A stretch of 64,000 bases of DNA. It comes from Spirulina sp. SIO3F2. Lineage in GTDB: Bacteria > Cyanobacteriota > Cyanobacteriia > Cyanobacteriales > Spirulinaceae. The translations under genes were made by a program, and so were the position numbers. Positions 7,324 to 16,851 of this stretch are shown here, in pieces. Positions within the stretch are counted from its first letter, which is position 1. The number at the start of each line of letters is the position of its first letter. Below the pieces are notes generated by a model. That model was not told the DNA's origin and did not search any database. It was given only the letters and a program-made list of their open reading frames with translations. The DNA lies in contig JAAHHN010000006.1 of the NCBI GenBank assembly GCA_010672165.1, positions 1-64,000 of the forward strand, written 5' to 3'.

Positions 7324-8682
7324 ATGGGTAAGACTAGTCGCAGCAGAAAACCAGATGAATGGGCTGCCAAGATAAACCACACCCGTCTTATCAAAGATCC
7401 TTTTATTCAGAACTTCATCAAAGAGTGTCGATTTCCAAAAGATTCTTCCGAGATTGATAGTCAAGATACAGAGCTAATTTTTGATTTAATCGAGCCCCAA
7501 GTCAATCCAATAAAGTATATTATTTCTGTTGATGGTGGCTACACAACAGTAGAAGTAAAGAAGAACTTTCCTTCATCGAAAATTGCATTTTTTCAATTTG
7601 GAGCTTTACTTTTTGATCTAAAAGATTTAGAAGATCTTTCTGAAAAACCTTTTATTTTTCCAGAAGATATCAATAAACTGCACAACCTCAAGCCATTTAA
7701 ACTTGCCCTCCATGTTCAAAATGTTATCTCTAAAACACAGTCTTCTCTTCAAGACTCAATAAGAAGAGAAATTTATGAGTTTTTTCTGTGTGATAGAGAT
7801 AGTTCTACATTTATGGAAACTCTAGCATGGCTGACATTCAGAGAATATAATGTGTCTTCTCCTGTTGCTTGCTATAGATTGGGTACAGATCCTTACACTG
7901 GAAGTGCAGTAGAGTTGTATAGGAATCAGATGAACTCTGATTATACATTTGATCTTCCACAAGGAAAAATTTTCCTGACAGATATTTTTCGATTGCATGA
8001 AGTCATTGATGAAGATCACGGAGCAGGTGGAATACTTGGCTATATCACTCGACTCATTGAACAACTGATAATTGCCCACTTTATTCGATTTCTATATCGA
8101 TATCAAAAAGAATATTTAGGTAGTTTTTTGTTTATCGTTGATGGGCCACTCAGCTTTTCTGGTCAAACAGCAAATATGCATATCTTAATGCGCGATCTTT
8201 GCAACTTCTTACTCAAAGGACAAAATTTATTTTTAGTTGGACTAGAGAAAAGTGGTGCATTTGTCGATCACGCACAAGCCATCTGTATCCAAAATGAAAA
8301 AACAGAAATCTTGAAGAGGAATCAATGTCTAGTCCTGAAGAACAGTTATATCTATAAATACATAACACCTGGAGATCCAGTAAATTCACACTATGGCATC
8401 ACTTCTTACTATGGAGGTAAAGTTATTTTCCACTCATCTGATGGTCAAATCTATGTATTATCTGTTCCTGTGGAGGACAAAGATATTGTGCTAAATCCAA
8501 CTAAAAAGGATTATCAAAATCTTGATATAATTTTGCATAATATTCAGAAGCTAAAGTGCGATTTGTATGACGACTCAATCATCCCAATTACACTAGCCAA
8601 TAAACTGGTCTCTTTAGCAAATAATCCAAGTCAAACTTTCCTTGAGAAATTTGTTTCTCAGAACATCAAAGAGCCTTCATGA
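7324..8682 (+). CDS. NurA-domain nuclease
   Basis: A 452-residue NurA-like nuclease. The first metal-binding motif is SVDGGY, with Asp70 and a Glu at 77. The second is FIVDGPLSFSGQ with Asp273, followed by LFLVGLEKSGAFVDHA. This matches the NurA pattern of an RNase H-like core with split acidic residues. NurA nucleases degrade DNA ends or single strands when stimulated by HerA. The gene begins two bases after the HerA stop and is AT-rich like the other two. With the methyltransferase, this suggests the nuclease is the effector and the methyltransferase marks self DNA; that role is inferred. Confidence 0.8.
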   Translation: MGKTSRSRKPDEWAAKINHTRLIKDPFIQNFIKECRFPKDSSEIDSQDTELIFDLIEPQVNPIKYIISVDGGYTTVEVKKNFPSSKIAFFQFGALLFDLKDLEDLSEKPFIFPEDINKLHNLKPFKLALHVQNVISKTQSSLQDSIRREIYEFFLCDRDSSTFMETLAWLTFREYNVSSPVACYRLGTDPYTGSAVELYRNQMNSDYTFDLPQGKIFLTDIFRLHEVIDEDHGAGGILGYITRLIEQLIIAHFIRFLYRYQKEYLGSFLFIVDGPLSFSGQTANMHILMRDLCNFLLKGQNLFLVGLEKSGAFVDHAQAICIQNEKTEILKRNQCLVLKNSYIYKYITPGDPVNSHYGITSYYGGKVIFHSSDGQIYVLSVPVEDKDIVLNPTKKDYQNLDIILHNIQKLKCDLYDDSIIPITLANKLVSLANNPSQTFLEKFVSQNIKEPS

Positions 8683-8827
8683 CTTTCTTTTTTATAATTT
8701 CTATTGATCTAAGAGACAGCTCTACCGATACTTTTAATTGGGATCATTATCTCTAGTTCTACTTCTCCTTTGTGCTTCAAAAAAAAATTTTTGGCTTTAC
8801 TGGATATGGAGAGACTTAATAGTATAA

Positions 8828-8850
8828 TCCTTCATAACGAATGTGAAGGA
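8828..8850. promoter_or_regulatory. Hairpin TCCTTCA-N9-TGAAGGA before a hypothetical gene
   Basis: A perfect 7-bp inverted repeat whose right arm contains an AAGGAG Shine-Dalgarno-like string only one base from the ATG at 8853. It could be a transcript-end hairpin of the operon or a structure masking a ribosome site. No T-tract follows. Confidence 0.35.
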
Positions 8851-8891
8851 GTATGTTCTTAGCCCTGGAGATATTCCTGAGAGTTCATAGG

Positions 8892-9296
8892 ATGAAGCCA
8901 CAGAAGAGTAAAACTATGGACGATCGCGCCTTCACCAAACTCACAAATTACCTGAGCCGTATCCCGGCAATAGAAACCCCGATCGCCCACGGTGCAGATT
9001 CAACAGGCTGGTGGGTTAAGTTCTCGATTGATATTGACCATGAACTGGCTTGGCAGGTCGTGCAAGAATTGGGTCATGTGCTCAACTATCTTTCGCTCAA
9101 TGAACGCCTACCCACAGTTTTCAAACCTGTTTCACCGCCACCCTATCTGAACGGTGGGCCAAGAGACTTCCTGTCCTGGGTGATTGAATGCGAAAACCTG
9201 GATTTTCGTCCGGGCACAGTCGCTGATTGGTTAGAGGGACGCTTGCCGCGTCCAGTTGATGATTTAGCCGAATGGCAAGATTCTGAGGAAGAGTGA
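8892..9296 (+). CDS. Hypothetical protein (about 134 aa)
   Basis: A small soluble protein of unknown function. Its core is SRIPAIETPIAHGADSTGWW, then VKFSIDIDHELAWQVVQELG and a proline-rich segment ending in DWLEGRLPRPVDDLAEWQ. The start is uncertain: the ATG at 8853 has a Shine-Dalgarno sequence only one base away, 8892 has none, and 8916 (MDDRAF) has a weak GAAGAG. It follows the NurA gene in the same direction after 209 bases, with a visible change to more GC-rich codon use, so it probably belongs to the resident chromosome. Confidence 0.6.
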   Translation: MKPQKSKTMDDRAFTKLTNYLSRIPAIETPIAHGADSTGWWVKFSIDIDHELAWQVVQELGHVLNYLSLNERLPTVFKPVSPPPYLNGGPRDFLSWVIECENLDFRPGTVADWLEGRLPRPVDDLAEWQDSEEE

Positions 9297-9304
9297 TAGA
9301 GCGC

Positions 9305-10069
9305 TTATGACAGCCATGCCATTCTTCTCACTCGCTGCACCAACGCCAAACCCAAAATCGCCCCAAACCCTAATGGCAGCCAAGTAATCAACCAACGAAA
9401 CATAAACATCCGCAGCCCCATCACCGAGTTATATTCCAGCAATAGGTGTAAATGCGGAAAAGCTGAAACAACGCCTGTCGCAACAAAAAGACCAAGGCAT
9501 TGGAACCAATGGCGATGGTTTTGCCACAGCGGCAGTTTTCTCGACACGCAGAACGTTTTGAGCGTCTGTCTGTAAAACCTGAGCAACATGACCATACCCA
9601 CCAGAGAACCAAGATGTTGCAAAAGCCGATGGGGAGTAATCTCGTCGCCGAACTGGGTGAACAGGGGCTGTCGCAACAGTACAATATGCAGGGCAGCCCA
9701 GCCATTAGGATGGGTGAAGCTATCCACAATGTTGTGGGAATAGGCCCCGAGAAGAAGGGCAATGATGACGCCCAGCGGATTGGCGACGCGATGCGGCAGC
9801 GCTTCCCAAAAGGCGCGATGGGGCTGGGGCAACAGCGCCGCCAAATCTCGCCAGAGCCAGAGGCATAGACCATAAACAGTCAAACCAATCGGTAAACTCA
9901 CCAGCAAACCGCCCCGTGCTGAATGGGCAACCCAGGCGAGGTCAAAACGACGGATGAAATAGCCAAAATCTGGGATGATGCTGCCCACTGCTGCGGCCAG
10001 CAACAGATGGGGGGAGAGCTTGCGGTGTAGGGGCATGAGAAAACCAGCATGGGAGAGGGTAAAAGGCAT
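9305..10069 (-). CDS. DUF4184 family membrane protein
   Basis: A 254-residue integral membrane protein that begins MPFTLSHAGFLMPLHRKLSP, the signature start of DUF4184. Conserved features are His and Asp residues in HLLLAAAVGSIIPDFGYF and LGAYSHNIVDSFTHPNG. These resemble the His/Asp motifs of metal-dependent membrane hydrolases such as the YdjM/DUF457 group. About six hydrophobic segments are present. The biochemical role is unknown. Its gene is monocistronic, and the overlapping frames on the other strand are shadows. Confidence 0.8.
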   Translation of the reverse strand: MPFTLSHAGFLMPLHRKLSPHLLLAAAVGSIIPDFGYFIRRFDLAWVAHSARGGLLVSLPIGLTVYGLCLWLWRDLAALLPQPHRAFWEALPHRVANPLGVIIALLLGAYSHNIVDSFTHPNGWAALHIVLLRQPLFTQFGDEITPHRLLQHLGSLVGMVMLLRFYRQTLKTFCVSRKLPLWQNHRHWFQCLGLFVATGVVSAFPHLHLLLEYNSVMGLRMFMFRWLITWLPLGFGAILGLALVQRVRRMAWLS

Positions 10070-10243
10070 CGTTTTGGGAACAACAATAGCGCGATGATTT
10101 CAACGCATCTATATCATCTGAAACCATAAGTTTTTGGTGAAGATCGGCTAGTGGCTGGATAATCAAAGCCGCTGAAACTACAATGACGCCATCGCCACAT
10201 CCCGAAAAGCCCCACCCCAACAGTCCAACACCTGACAATCACC

Positions 10244-11194
10244 ATGCTTGAGCTGCGCAACTACCATTCCGTTATTCCCGCTACCGTGTTTTTCGCTACG
10301 CTCCTCCTTGCTGGCTGCAACACCTTGCCCGCTTGCGTTCAGGATGATTGTAATTGTGGCGACTTTACGTATCAAGAAGAGGCTCAGGTGGTGCTGGATG
10401 CCTTTGAGGGTGATCCCCACCGCTTAGATCAAGATGGCAATGGTCGAGCCTGTGAGTCGTTGCCGCGTCAGCCAAACCGTGCCCCGATCGCGGCAGATGA
10501 CCCGCTGCCCTATGGCAACCCCAGCGATGCGAGTCCTTCTGATTTAAGTGACTTGCTGATCGAAAAAGACCAATATACTCTGGCCTATAGTTGCGATCGC
10601 GGCATTGCCCATTGGGTGGCCTGGCGACTGAATACGGACTGGTTTGGCCCCGCCGAGCGCAACGATGACTTCCGCGCTGACCCTGACCTGCCTGAAGGGT
10701 GCCCAGTGGTGACGCCCAGCGACTATCGCGGTAGCGGGTTCGATCGCGGCCATCTAGCCCCCTCGGCCGATCGCACCCGTAGCCAAGCGGATAACAGCGC
10801 CACCTTCTTGATGACGAACATGATCCCCCAAGCCCCCGAAAACAATCGGGAAGTGTGGCGCGAACTGGAGGAATATACCCGAGACTTGGTGTTTGAGGGC
10901 CATGAGCTGTACATCATTGCAGGTGGGAGTGGCACGCAAGGCAAGCTGGCGGGGAAGGTGACGATCCCTCGGTATACCTGGAAGATTATTTTGATTCTGG
11001 ATGACGACAATCCGACGGTTACGGAAGACACACCCATCATCGCGGTGTGGATGCCGAATGATGATTCGGTGGACGATACCGACTGGCAAGATTATTTGGT
11101 TTCGGTGGACAAGATTGAAAAAGAGACAGGTTTTGATTTCTTTTCCGTGCTAGCGAAGCCACTCCAACGGGCGATCGAATCGCAGGTGTATTAG
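10244..11194 (+). CDS. Secreted DNA/RNA non-specific endonuclease with Excalibur domain
   Basis: A 316-residue protein. An N-terminal signal ends in the lipobox LLLAGC, so it is a probable lipoprotein. Next is an Excalibur calcium-binding domain (DCNCGDFTYQEEAQ ... DPHRLDQDGNGRACE, about residues 37-75). The C-terminal two thirds is the beta-beta-alpha-metal nuclease with the catalytic motif GFDRGHLAPSADR and the metal-binding Asn in TNMIPQAPENN. This Serratia-nuclease/NucA family degrades DNA and RNA outside the cell, for nutrient use or against incoming DNA. The Excalibur domain usually anchors such nucleases at the surface. It stands alone. Confidence 0.88.
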   Translation: MLELRNYHSVIPATVFFATLLLAGCNTLPACVQDDCNCGDFTYQEEAQVVLDAFEGDPHRLDQDGNGRACESLPRQPNRAPIAADDPLPYGNPSDASPSDLSDLLIEKDQYTLAYSCDRGIAHWVAWRLNTDWFGPAERNDDFRADPDLPEGCPVVTPSDYRGSGFDRGHLAPSADRTRSQADNSATFLMTNMIPQAPENNREVWRELEEYTRDLVFEGHELYIIAGGSGTQGKLAGKVTIPRYTWKIILILDDDNPTVTEDTPIIAVWMPNDDSVDDTDWQDYLVSVDKIEKETGFDFFSVLAKPLQRAIESQVY

Positions 11195-11223
11195 ATCGCT
11201 TGCGATCGCTGAAGCTCCCTGCT

Positions 11224-11244
11224 GGTGGGCAATGCCCACCCTAC
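11224..11244. repeat. Dispersed palindrome GGTGGGCAATGCCCACC
   Basis: Second exact copy of the 21-bp unit seen at 4038-4058, in the same orientation, 30 bases after the nuclease stop codon. It may act as a weak transcript-end hairpin. Confidence 0.7.
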
Positions 11245-11287
11245 GCAGATGTTTTACACTACAGTCAGGCTTAGTTCAAATCACCCC

Positions 11288-12424
11288 ATGAAACGTTTTC
11301 TTGCTCTTTTATTTTGCTGTCTCACCCTTACCGCCTGTAGCCCCAGCGTGGCTCAGGAGCGGCAGTTTCTAGACCTTTCGGTCAGCTTTCTGGGTGAAGT
11401 GCAACTGCCCAAACAGGAGGTTGAGGGTACACCTGTCGGGGGAATATCAGGCATCACGTTCGATCGCCAAACCCAGAAATACTATGCCCTTAGTGATGAT
11501 CGTTCCAACCTTGCCCCTGCCCGCTTCTACACCCTCAGCCTCGATTGGCCTAACCCTGAACAGGCTCCCGATGCGGTCATAATTGAGCAGGTCACGACCC
11601 TCAAAGATGCCAACGGGGCAGAATTTGCCCCTGGTAGCCTTGACCCCGAAGCGATCGCTCTTTCGCCACGCGGTAGCGTCTTTATCAGTAGTGAAGGGGA
11701 TGTGAAGCACAAGATTGCGCCGTGGATTAAAGAATTTGACCTCGCTACAGGGCAAGAACATAGCACTGTGCGTTTGCCTGCCCGCTTCTTACCGGAATCT
11801 CCTATCCGGGAAGAAGACCCACCCCACGGTATCCAAAATAATCTGGCTTTTGAATCCTTAACACTCAACTGGACAGGGCTTTCGGCCGAAGATCCCTTCC
11901 GGCTCTTCACTGTTCCCGAAGCGCCCCTTGTCCAAGACCGTATTCCTGCCGAGTCTGAGGAAAATCAGGGGCGGTTGCGGTTGTTGCATTATGTGGTGAA
12001 CCCAGTAGGCGATCCGGTCATTGTTTCTGAGAATGCTTATCTGCTTGAACCGCCGCCCCAGCTTGCTCTATCTCATGGTTTGAGTGAACTGCTGGCGCTA
12101 GATACAGAGGGCTATCTGCTCAGCTTAGAACGCTCCTTTAGTCTGAGTGGCATTACTGCCCGTCTGTTTCAGGTGGTGGCAGGGAATGCGACGGATACGT
12201 CTCGGATTGCTATTTTGGGTGGCCCCTTAAGCACCGTCACACCGCTCAAAAAGCAACTATTGCTGGATCTCACTGATCTGGAGATTTATCTGGATAACCT
12301 CGAAGCCATGACGTTAGGCCCCCAGTTACCCGATGGGAGTCGCTTGTTAGTGCTGGTTAGTGATGACAATTTTGACAAGCAGCAGGTGACGCAGTTCTTA
12401 TTTTTCCGGTTAGCAGGGGTATAA
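11288..12424 (+). CDS. Esterase-like activity of phytase family lipoprotein
   Basis: A 378-residue protein. The ATG at 11288 is chosen because it starts a clean lipoprotein signal, MKRFLALLFCCLTLTACSPS; the longer frame back to 11225 adds unlikely residues encoded by the palindromic repeat. The body has GGISGITFDRQTQKYYALSD, a PEAIALSPRGSVFISSEGD segment and DNLEAMTLGPQLPDG. These are the repeated acidic blades of the phytase-like esterase family (a beta-propeller). It is probably anchored on the outer face of the cytoplasmic membrane and may hydrolyse phosphate esters; the true substrate is unknown. Confidence 0.8.
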   Translation: MKRFLALLFCCLTLTACSPSVAQERQFLDLSVSFLGEVQLPKQEVEGTPVGGISGITFDRQTQKYYALSDDRSNLAPARFYTLSLDWPNPEQAPDAVIIEQVTTLKDANGAEFAPGSLDPEAIALSPRGSVFISSEGDVKHKIAPWIKEFDLATGQEHSTVRLPARFLPESPIREEDPPHGIQNNLAFESLTLNWTGLSAEDPFRLFTVPEAPLVQDRIPAESEENQGRLRLLHYVVNPVGDPVIVSENAYLLEPPPQLALSHGLSELLALDTEGYLLSLERSFSLSGITARLFQVVAGNATDTSRIAILGGPLSTVTPLKKQLLLDLTDLEIYLDNLEAMTLGPQLPDGSRLLVLVSDDNFDKQQVTQFLFFRLAGV

Positions 12425-12576
12425 AACAACAATTCAGCTCGCATTACACACAAGCTGTTGCAGCAAAATATTGGGATTTTTTGCGGTCTTACATTGATCA
12501 GTGGAGTCTGGCTTATGATCAGCCCATAACCCTCTCTATATCAGTCCCAATCTTGGGTTTATTGCTGCTCAGTCCC

Positions 12577-15384
12577 ATGAATTTAGACCCTGATCGCGAT
12601 CGCTTCAGTCAGCTCAACCAGAAAATCAATACTCTCGAACAACGGCTTCGGTCTCTTGAACAACACCAGCGTCATGGGCAAGAATCAACATTGCTTGCCC
12701 AGCAACGTGCTCTGTTGGGCATCTTGCTGAAGATTCTGGAATCACCAGAGTTGGAGAGTATTTTTCAACTAACGGTGCAAGATGTGCGACATCTTCTGGG
12801 CTGCGATCGCGCAGCCATTTATCGTTTGAACACAGAAGCAAATAATCAAGAGGGTTGCATTATTGCTGAAGATGTTTTACCTGGATACCCCTCAGCCCTG
12901 CAAATTCAGGTAGAAGACTGCTGCTTTAGCGTTGAGCGGGGTGAGTACCTACGACAACATTATCAAACAGGGTTTGTCTGGGCCCATCATGACATTCATA
13001 ATGAGGAAATAGACGACTGTTATCGTCAAACTCTAGACACATTTCAAGTTCGGGCTAACTTAGTCGTTCCCTTACTAACGGCGGATATATTTTGGGGTTT
13101 ACTTTGCATTCATCAATGTTCAGCACCCCGCATTTGGCAGCAACCTGAAATTGAGTTTGCTCAACAGATTGCGGTACATCTAGGGATTGCAATCCAACAT
13201 GCCCAATTTGTGGGTCAATTGCAACAACAGTCCGCGTTGCTGGGACAGTCCGTTGAGCAGGCGTTGCAACGGGAAAAGGCAGTGACATCGATTATTGATA
13301 AAATTCGCCGCTCTCTTAACTTACAGACCATTTTTGATACAGCGGTTGAGGAGGTTCGCCTTTTGTTACAGAGCGATCGCGCAGTTATTTATCGTTTTAA
13401 CCCAGACTGGAGTGGTCAGTTTGTTGCTGAGTCAATGGCTCCGGGGTGGAATTCTCTTTTAACGATTCAACAGACCCATCCCCAAATCAATCAAAATGTT
13501 AGTTTGTGTAGTTTGCAAGACTTGGCTAAGGCTGGTGGGATAACCGATACCTATTTGCAAAATATCCAAGGAGAAGGATTGAGTCATGGGGAAATGTATC
13601 GGATTTGTTCGGATATTTACCAAGCTGGATTTCCTGATTGTTATATTCAAACTTTAGAACTCTATCAGGTTAAGGCTTATGCCATCGTTGCGTTGTACCA
13701 AAATCAGGAATTATGGGGATTATTTGCGGTCTATCAAAATGATTCTCACCGTCAATGGCAACCCGATGAAATTCAGTTTCTCACCCAAATTGCGAATCAG
13801 CTTGGCGTGGGAATTTACCAGGCTAGTCTACTTGAGCGCAAAAGTAATTTTTTGGCCCATATGAGTCACGAATTACGAACCCCCCTCAATTCAATTCTGG
13901 GGTTTGCTCAAATTCTCAACCGTGATAGTACGCTTTCTGAGCAGCAACATGAATATCTCAGAACAATTGTGCGAGGTGGCGAGCATCTTTTATCTCTGGT
14001 GAGTGATGTTTTGGAGATGTCTAAAATTGAAGCGGGGCAGATGACCGTGAATAACACTCAGTTTGATCTGCAAGTCCTCCTCAATAATCTCCATGAAATG
14101 TTTCAGATGAAAGCCCATGCTCAGGGGCTTCGACTGATCTTTGAGCGGGATAAACAACTGCCTCGTTATATCGAAACGGATGAAAGCAAGCTGCGCCAAA
14201 TTCTGATCAATTTACTGAGTAATGCCATTAAGTTTACGGAGTCTGGTCATGTCACTCTGCGGGCTCAATGTCTAACGCCAACCAAGCTAACTGCTGAGCA
14301 GCGCACAGGAGTTTGGCTAGTCCAGACAGCTAGGGCCGTGCCGAACCCAAATACTCAACCTCAAACACCGCTTGATCCTAGCAGTCCAGACCCAGGACTA
14401 GAGACAATAAGCAACGGGCTGTATTTAAGTTTTGAGATCGAAGATTCTGGCCCAGGTATTGCCCCAGAAGAACAAGCTAAACTGTTCCAACCCTTTGTCC
14501 AAACCCAAGTGGGGATTAATTCTCAGCAGGGGACTGGGTTGGGTTTGGTGATTAGCAAACAGTTTGTGGAGTTGTTGGGTGGTCAGATTTTTGTTGAAAG
14601 TCAGACTGGGCACGGCTCAACTTTTCGTTTTATGATTCAGGTCACAGCGGTCTCAGCAGCAGCACAACAGGCGCTGGCCAATCCCCAACAAGTGATTGGT
14701 TTGGTGGTAGGGACACCCACTTATCGCATTTTGGTAGTGGATGATCGGGCAGAAAGTCGTCAAATTTTGGTCGATTTGCTCCGTCCGATCGGCTTTGAGG
14801 TGCGAGAAGCAACAGATGGGAAGGTTGCCTATGAGCAATGGCAAGAATGGCAACCCCATCTCATTTGGATGGATATGCGCATGCCAGAGATGGATGGTTA
14901 TGCGGCAACCCGCTTGATTCGTAGTGCAACCATCGGGCAACAACCTGTGATTATTGCCCTTACTGCCACTGTGATGGAAAAACCCCAGTCTCTCGCGTTT
15001 ACTGCGGGTTGCAATGATTTTGTCAGCAAGCCATTCCGTGAAGATATTATTTTTGATAAGCTGGCGCAGCACCTGGGCTTACAATATGTCTACGCACAAC
15101 CCGATCTGGCCCAAAATGCTAAATCGGCTTCAATACCAATAAACTCATCTCGGCTTGGTGTGGATAGCCTGTTTCATGAGACTGTTCAAGCTGCGATCGC
15201 AACAATGTCGCCCGAGTGGTGTGCAGAGATGTATCGGGCTGCTCTGGGTGCACGAGAACAGCGTCTACTAGATTTAATTGCTGCGCTGCCCAATGAACAG
15301 CAAAGTGTTCGAGCATCCTTAAGTGATGCAGTTCAGGCTTTAGAGTTTGAGGCGATCGCTCAGATTTTTGCTTCGCCAACATAA
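12577..15384 (+). CDS. Hybrid sensor histidine kinase (GAF-GAF-HisKA-HATPase-REC)
   Basis: About 935 residues from the ATG at 12577 (MNLDPDRDRFSQLNQKINTL); a TTG at 12481 would add an odd 32-residue lead. A coiled coil is followed by two GAF domains, each with the LLGCDRAAIYR or LLQSDRAVIYR signature. The kinase core has SHELRTPLNSILGF with phospho-acceptor His431, the N box QILINLLSNAIKFT and G boxes DSGPGIAPEE and GTGLGLVIS. A receiver domain follows (ILVVDDRAESRQ, acceptor Asp766 in MDMRMPEMDG) and then a helical tail. No chromophore cysteine was identified with confidence, so the GAF ligand is open. It probably signals with the response-regulator cyclase just downstream. Confidence 0.9.
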   Translation: MNLDPDRDRFSQLNQKINTLEQRLRSLEQHQRHGQESTLLAQQRALLGILLKILESPELESIFQLTVQDVRHLLGCDRAAIYRLNTEANNQEGCIIAEDVLPGYPSALQIQVEDCCFSVERGEYLRQHYQTGFVWAHHDIHNEEIDDCYRQTLDTFQVRANLVVPLLTADIFWGLLCIHQCSAPRIWQQPEIEFAQQIAVHLGIAIQHAQFVGQLQQQSALLGQSVEQALQREKAVTSIIDKIRRSLNLQTIFDTAVEEVRLLLQSDRAVIYRFNPDWSGQFVAESMAPGWNSLLTIQQTHPQINQNVSLCSLQDLAKAGGITDTYLQNIQGEGLSHGEMYRICSDIYQAGFPDCYIQTLELYQVKAYAIVALYQNQELWGLFAVYQNDSHRQWQPDEIQFLTQIANQLGVGIYQASLLERKSNFLAHMSHELRTPLNSILGFAQILNRDSTLSEQQHEYLRTIVRGGEHLLSLVSDVLEMSKIEAGQMTVNNTQFDLQVLLNNLHEMFQMKAHAQGLRLIFERDKQLPRYIETDESKLRQILINLLSNAIKFTESGHVTLRAQCLTPTKLTAEQRTGVWLVQTARAVPNPNTQPQTPLDPSSPDPGLETISNGLYLSFEIEDSGPGIAPEEQAKLFQPFVQTQVGINSQQGTGLGLVISKQFVELLGGQIFVESQTGHGSTFRFMIQVTAVSAAAQQALANPQQVIGLVVGTPTYRILVVDDRAESRQILVDLLRPIGFEVREATDGKVAYEQWQEWQPHLIWMDMRMPEMDGYAATRLIRSATIGQQPVIIALTATVMEKPQSLAFTAGCNDFVSKPFREDIIFDKLAQHLGLQYVYAQPDLAQNAKSASIPINSSRLGVDSLFHETVQAAIATMSPEWCAEMYRAALGAREQRLLDLIAALPNEQQSVRASLSDAVQALEFEAIAQIFASPT

Positions 15385-15492
15385 GTGCTTAAAGCTGCGA
15401 TTAAATAATGTTTTAGCCCAACCATGTCAGCTTAGAGTTGTTAAGAAATGATGACCCATGTCATTGTCATTTGCTGTCTTCAGGAGTGATTG

Positions 15493-16851
15493 ATGAATGA
15501 TCCCCCTTGCATAGCCAATCCAACCCCAGAAAATGCGCACCATCGTGGTGATATTCTTATCGTTGATGATGTCCCTGAGAATTTGCAAGTTCTCTTTCTC
15601 ATGCTGAGTGAACAGAACTATGCAGTGCGGCGGGTTAGGAGTGGGCAGCAGGCGCTGAATGTTGTAAACCATGATCCACCTGATTTAATTCTGCTCGATA
15701 TTCGAATGCCAGGATTAGATGGCTATGAAGTCTGTTCTCGAATCAAAAGCAATCCAGATACGCAGCAGATTCCAATTATTTTTCTGAGTGCGCTTAATCA
15801 CACCTTAGATAAGGTTAAAGCCTTTACTGTTGGTGGGGCAGATTATATTAGTAAACCCTTCCAAGCTGAAGAAGTCTTTGCTCGGATTGAAAATCAACTT
15901 ACCATCCAACGCCAGCATCACATGCTAGATGTTGAGCGGGCCAGATTATCCAACATTATTGAAGCCGCACGTTTGGGAACTTGGGAGTGGAATATACAGA
16001 CGGGGGAGACGATTTTTAACGATCGCTGGGCTGAAATTATTGGCTATGAACCGAATGAAGTTCAGTCTGTAACGATGGCAGTATGGATAACACTCATTCA
16101 TCCCGATGACCTCGAAAAGTCTCAAAAACTAATGGCAAATCACTTTAAGGGGACACAGGATTTTTATGACATTGAATATCGAATCAAACATAAAGATGGC
16201 CATTGGATATGGGTACATGATCGAGGCAAAGTAATTCAATGGGATAGTCAGAGAAAACCATTAATGATGTTTGGAACCCATTCCGACATCACAGAAAAAA
16301 AAGAGATGGAGCATCAAATCAGAGAGCTTTCGATTCGTGATCCACTCACGAATACTTATAACCGTAGATATATTCTAGAAAGGCTCAAGCAGAATCTTCT
16401 CCGATTCAAGCAAGATGAAATGCCTTTTTCAATTGCACTTATTGATATTGATCATTTCAAAAATGTCAATGATTTCTATAGTCATCTTACAGGTGATTAT
16501 ATTCTTAAAGAGTTTACAAGAATTATTAATAAAAATATCGAGAAGTATGACCTTCTGGGTCGATATGGTGGAGAAGAGTTTATAGTTGTGGGTTATGATC
16601 AAGCTGGAACTGCAACCGTGAAGTTGGAGTATCTCTTGAAAGTTGTTAGAGATACTGTTTTTGAACATGAAGAAAACAGCATAAAAATCACTTTTAGTGG
16701 TGGAGTCGCTGAAGCGTGTGATTTTGCCGATGAATTCTCGATCGAAGAAATGATTTCTGCTGCTGATAAGCGGCTTTATCTAGCGAAAGAATTGGGCAGA
16801 AATAGAATTATTGATGCAAAACGGCACACACGAGAGCATGTGGTCAGTTAA
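15493..16851 (+). CDS. Response regulator diguanylate cyclase (REC-PAS-GGDEF)
   Basis: A 452-residue protein. The ATG at 15493 has AGGAG six bases upstream and is preferred to the TTG before it. The receiver domain starts ILIVDDVPENLQVLF with phospho-acceptor Asp69 (LLDIRMPGLDGYE). A PAS fold with a PAC motif follows (LGTWEWNIQTGETIF ... YRIKHKDGHWIWVHDRG). The C-terminal GGDEF domain carries the active-site GGEEF at 359-363, so it should make cyclic di-GMP. No clear RxxD inhibitory site precedes it. It lies 108 bases after the hybrid kinase in the same direction, so the kinase is a likely phosphodonor. Confidence 0.9.
   Translation: MNDPPCIANPTPENAHHRGDILIVDDVPENLQVLFLMLSEQNYAVRRVRSGQQALNVVNHDPPDLILLDIRMPGLDGYEVCSRIKSNPDTQQIPIIFLSALNHTLDKVKAFTVGGADYISKPFQAEEVFARIENQLTIQRQHHMLDVERARLSNIIEAARLGTWEWNIQTGETIFNDRWAEIIGYEPNEVQSVTMAVWITLIHPDDLEKSQKLMANHFKGTQDFYDIEYRIKHKDGHWIWVHDRGKVIQWDSQRKPLMMFGTHSDITEKKEMEHQIRELSIRDPLTNTYNRRYILERLKQNLLRFKQDEMPFSIALIDIDHFKNVNDFYSHLTGDYILKEFTRIINKNIEKYDLLGRYGGEEFIVVGYDQAGTATVKLEYLLKVVRDTVFEHEENSIKITFSGGVAEACDFADEFSIEEMISAADKRLYLAKELGRNRIIDAKRHTREHVVS

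Noticed and set aside
9421-9873. Second long frame inside the DUF4184 gene
   Set aside because: Rich in Cys, Arg and Trp with no start signal; it is the alternative reading of the DUF4184 gene on the same strand.
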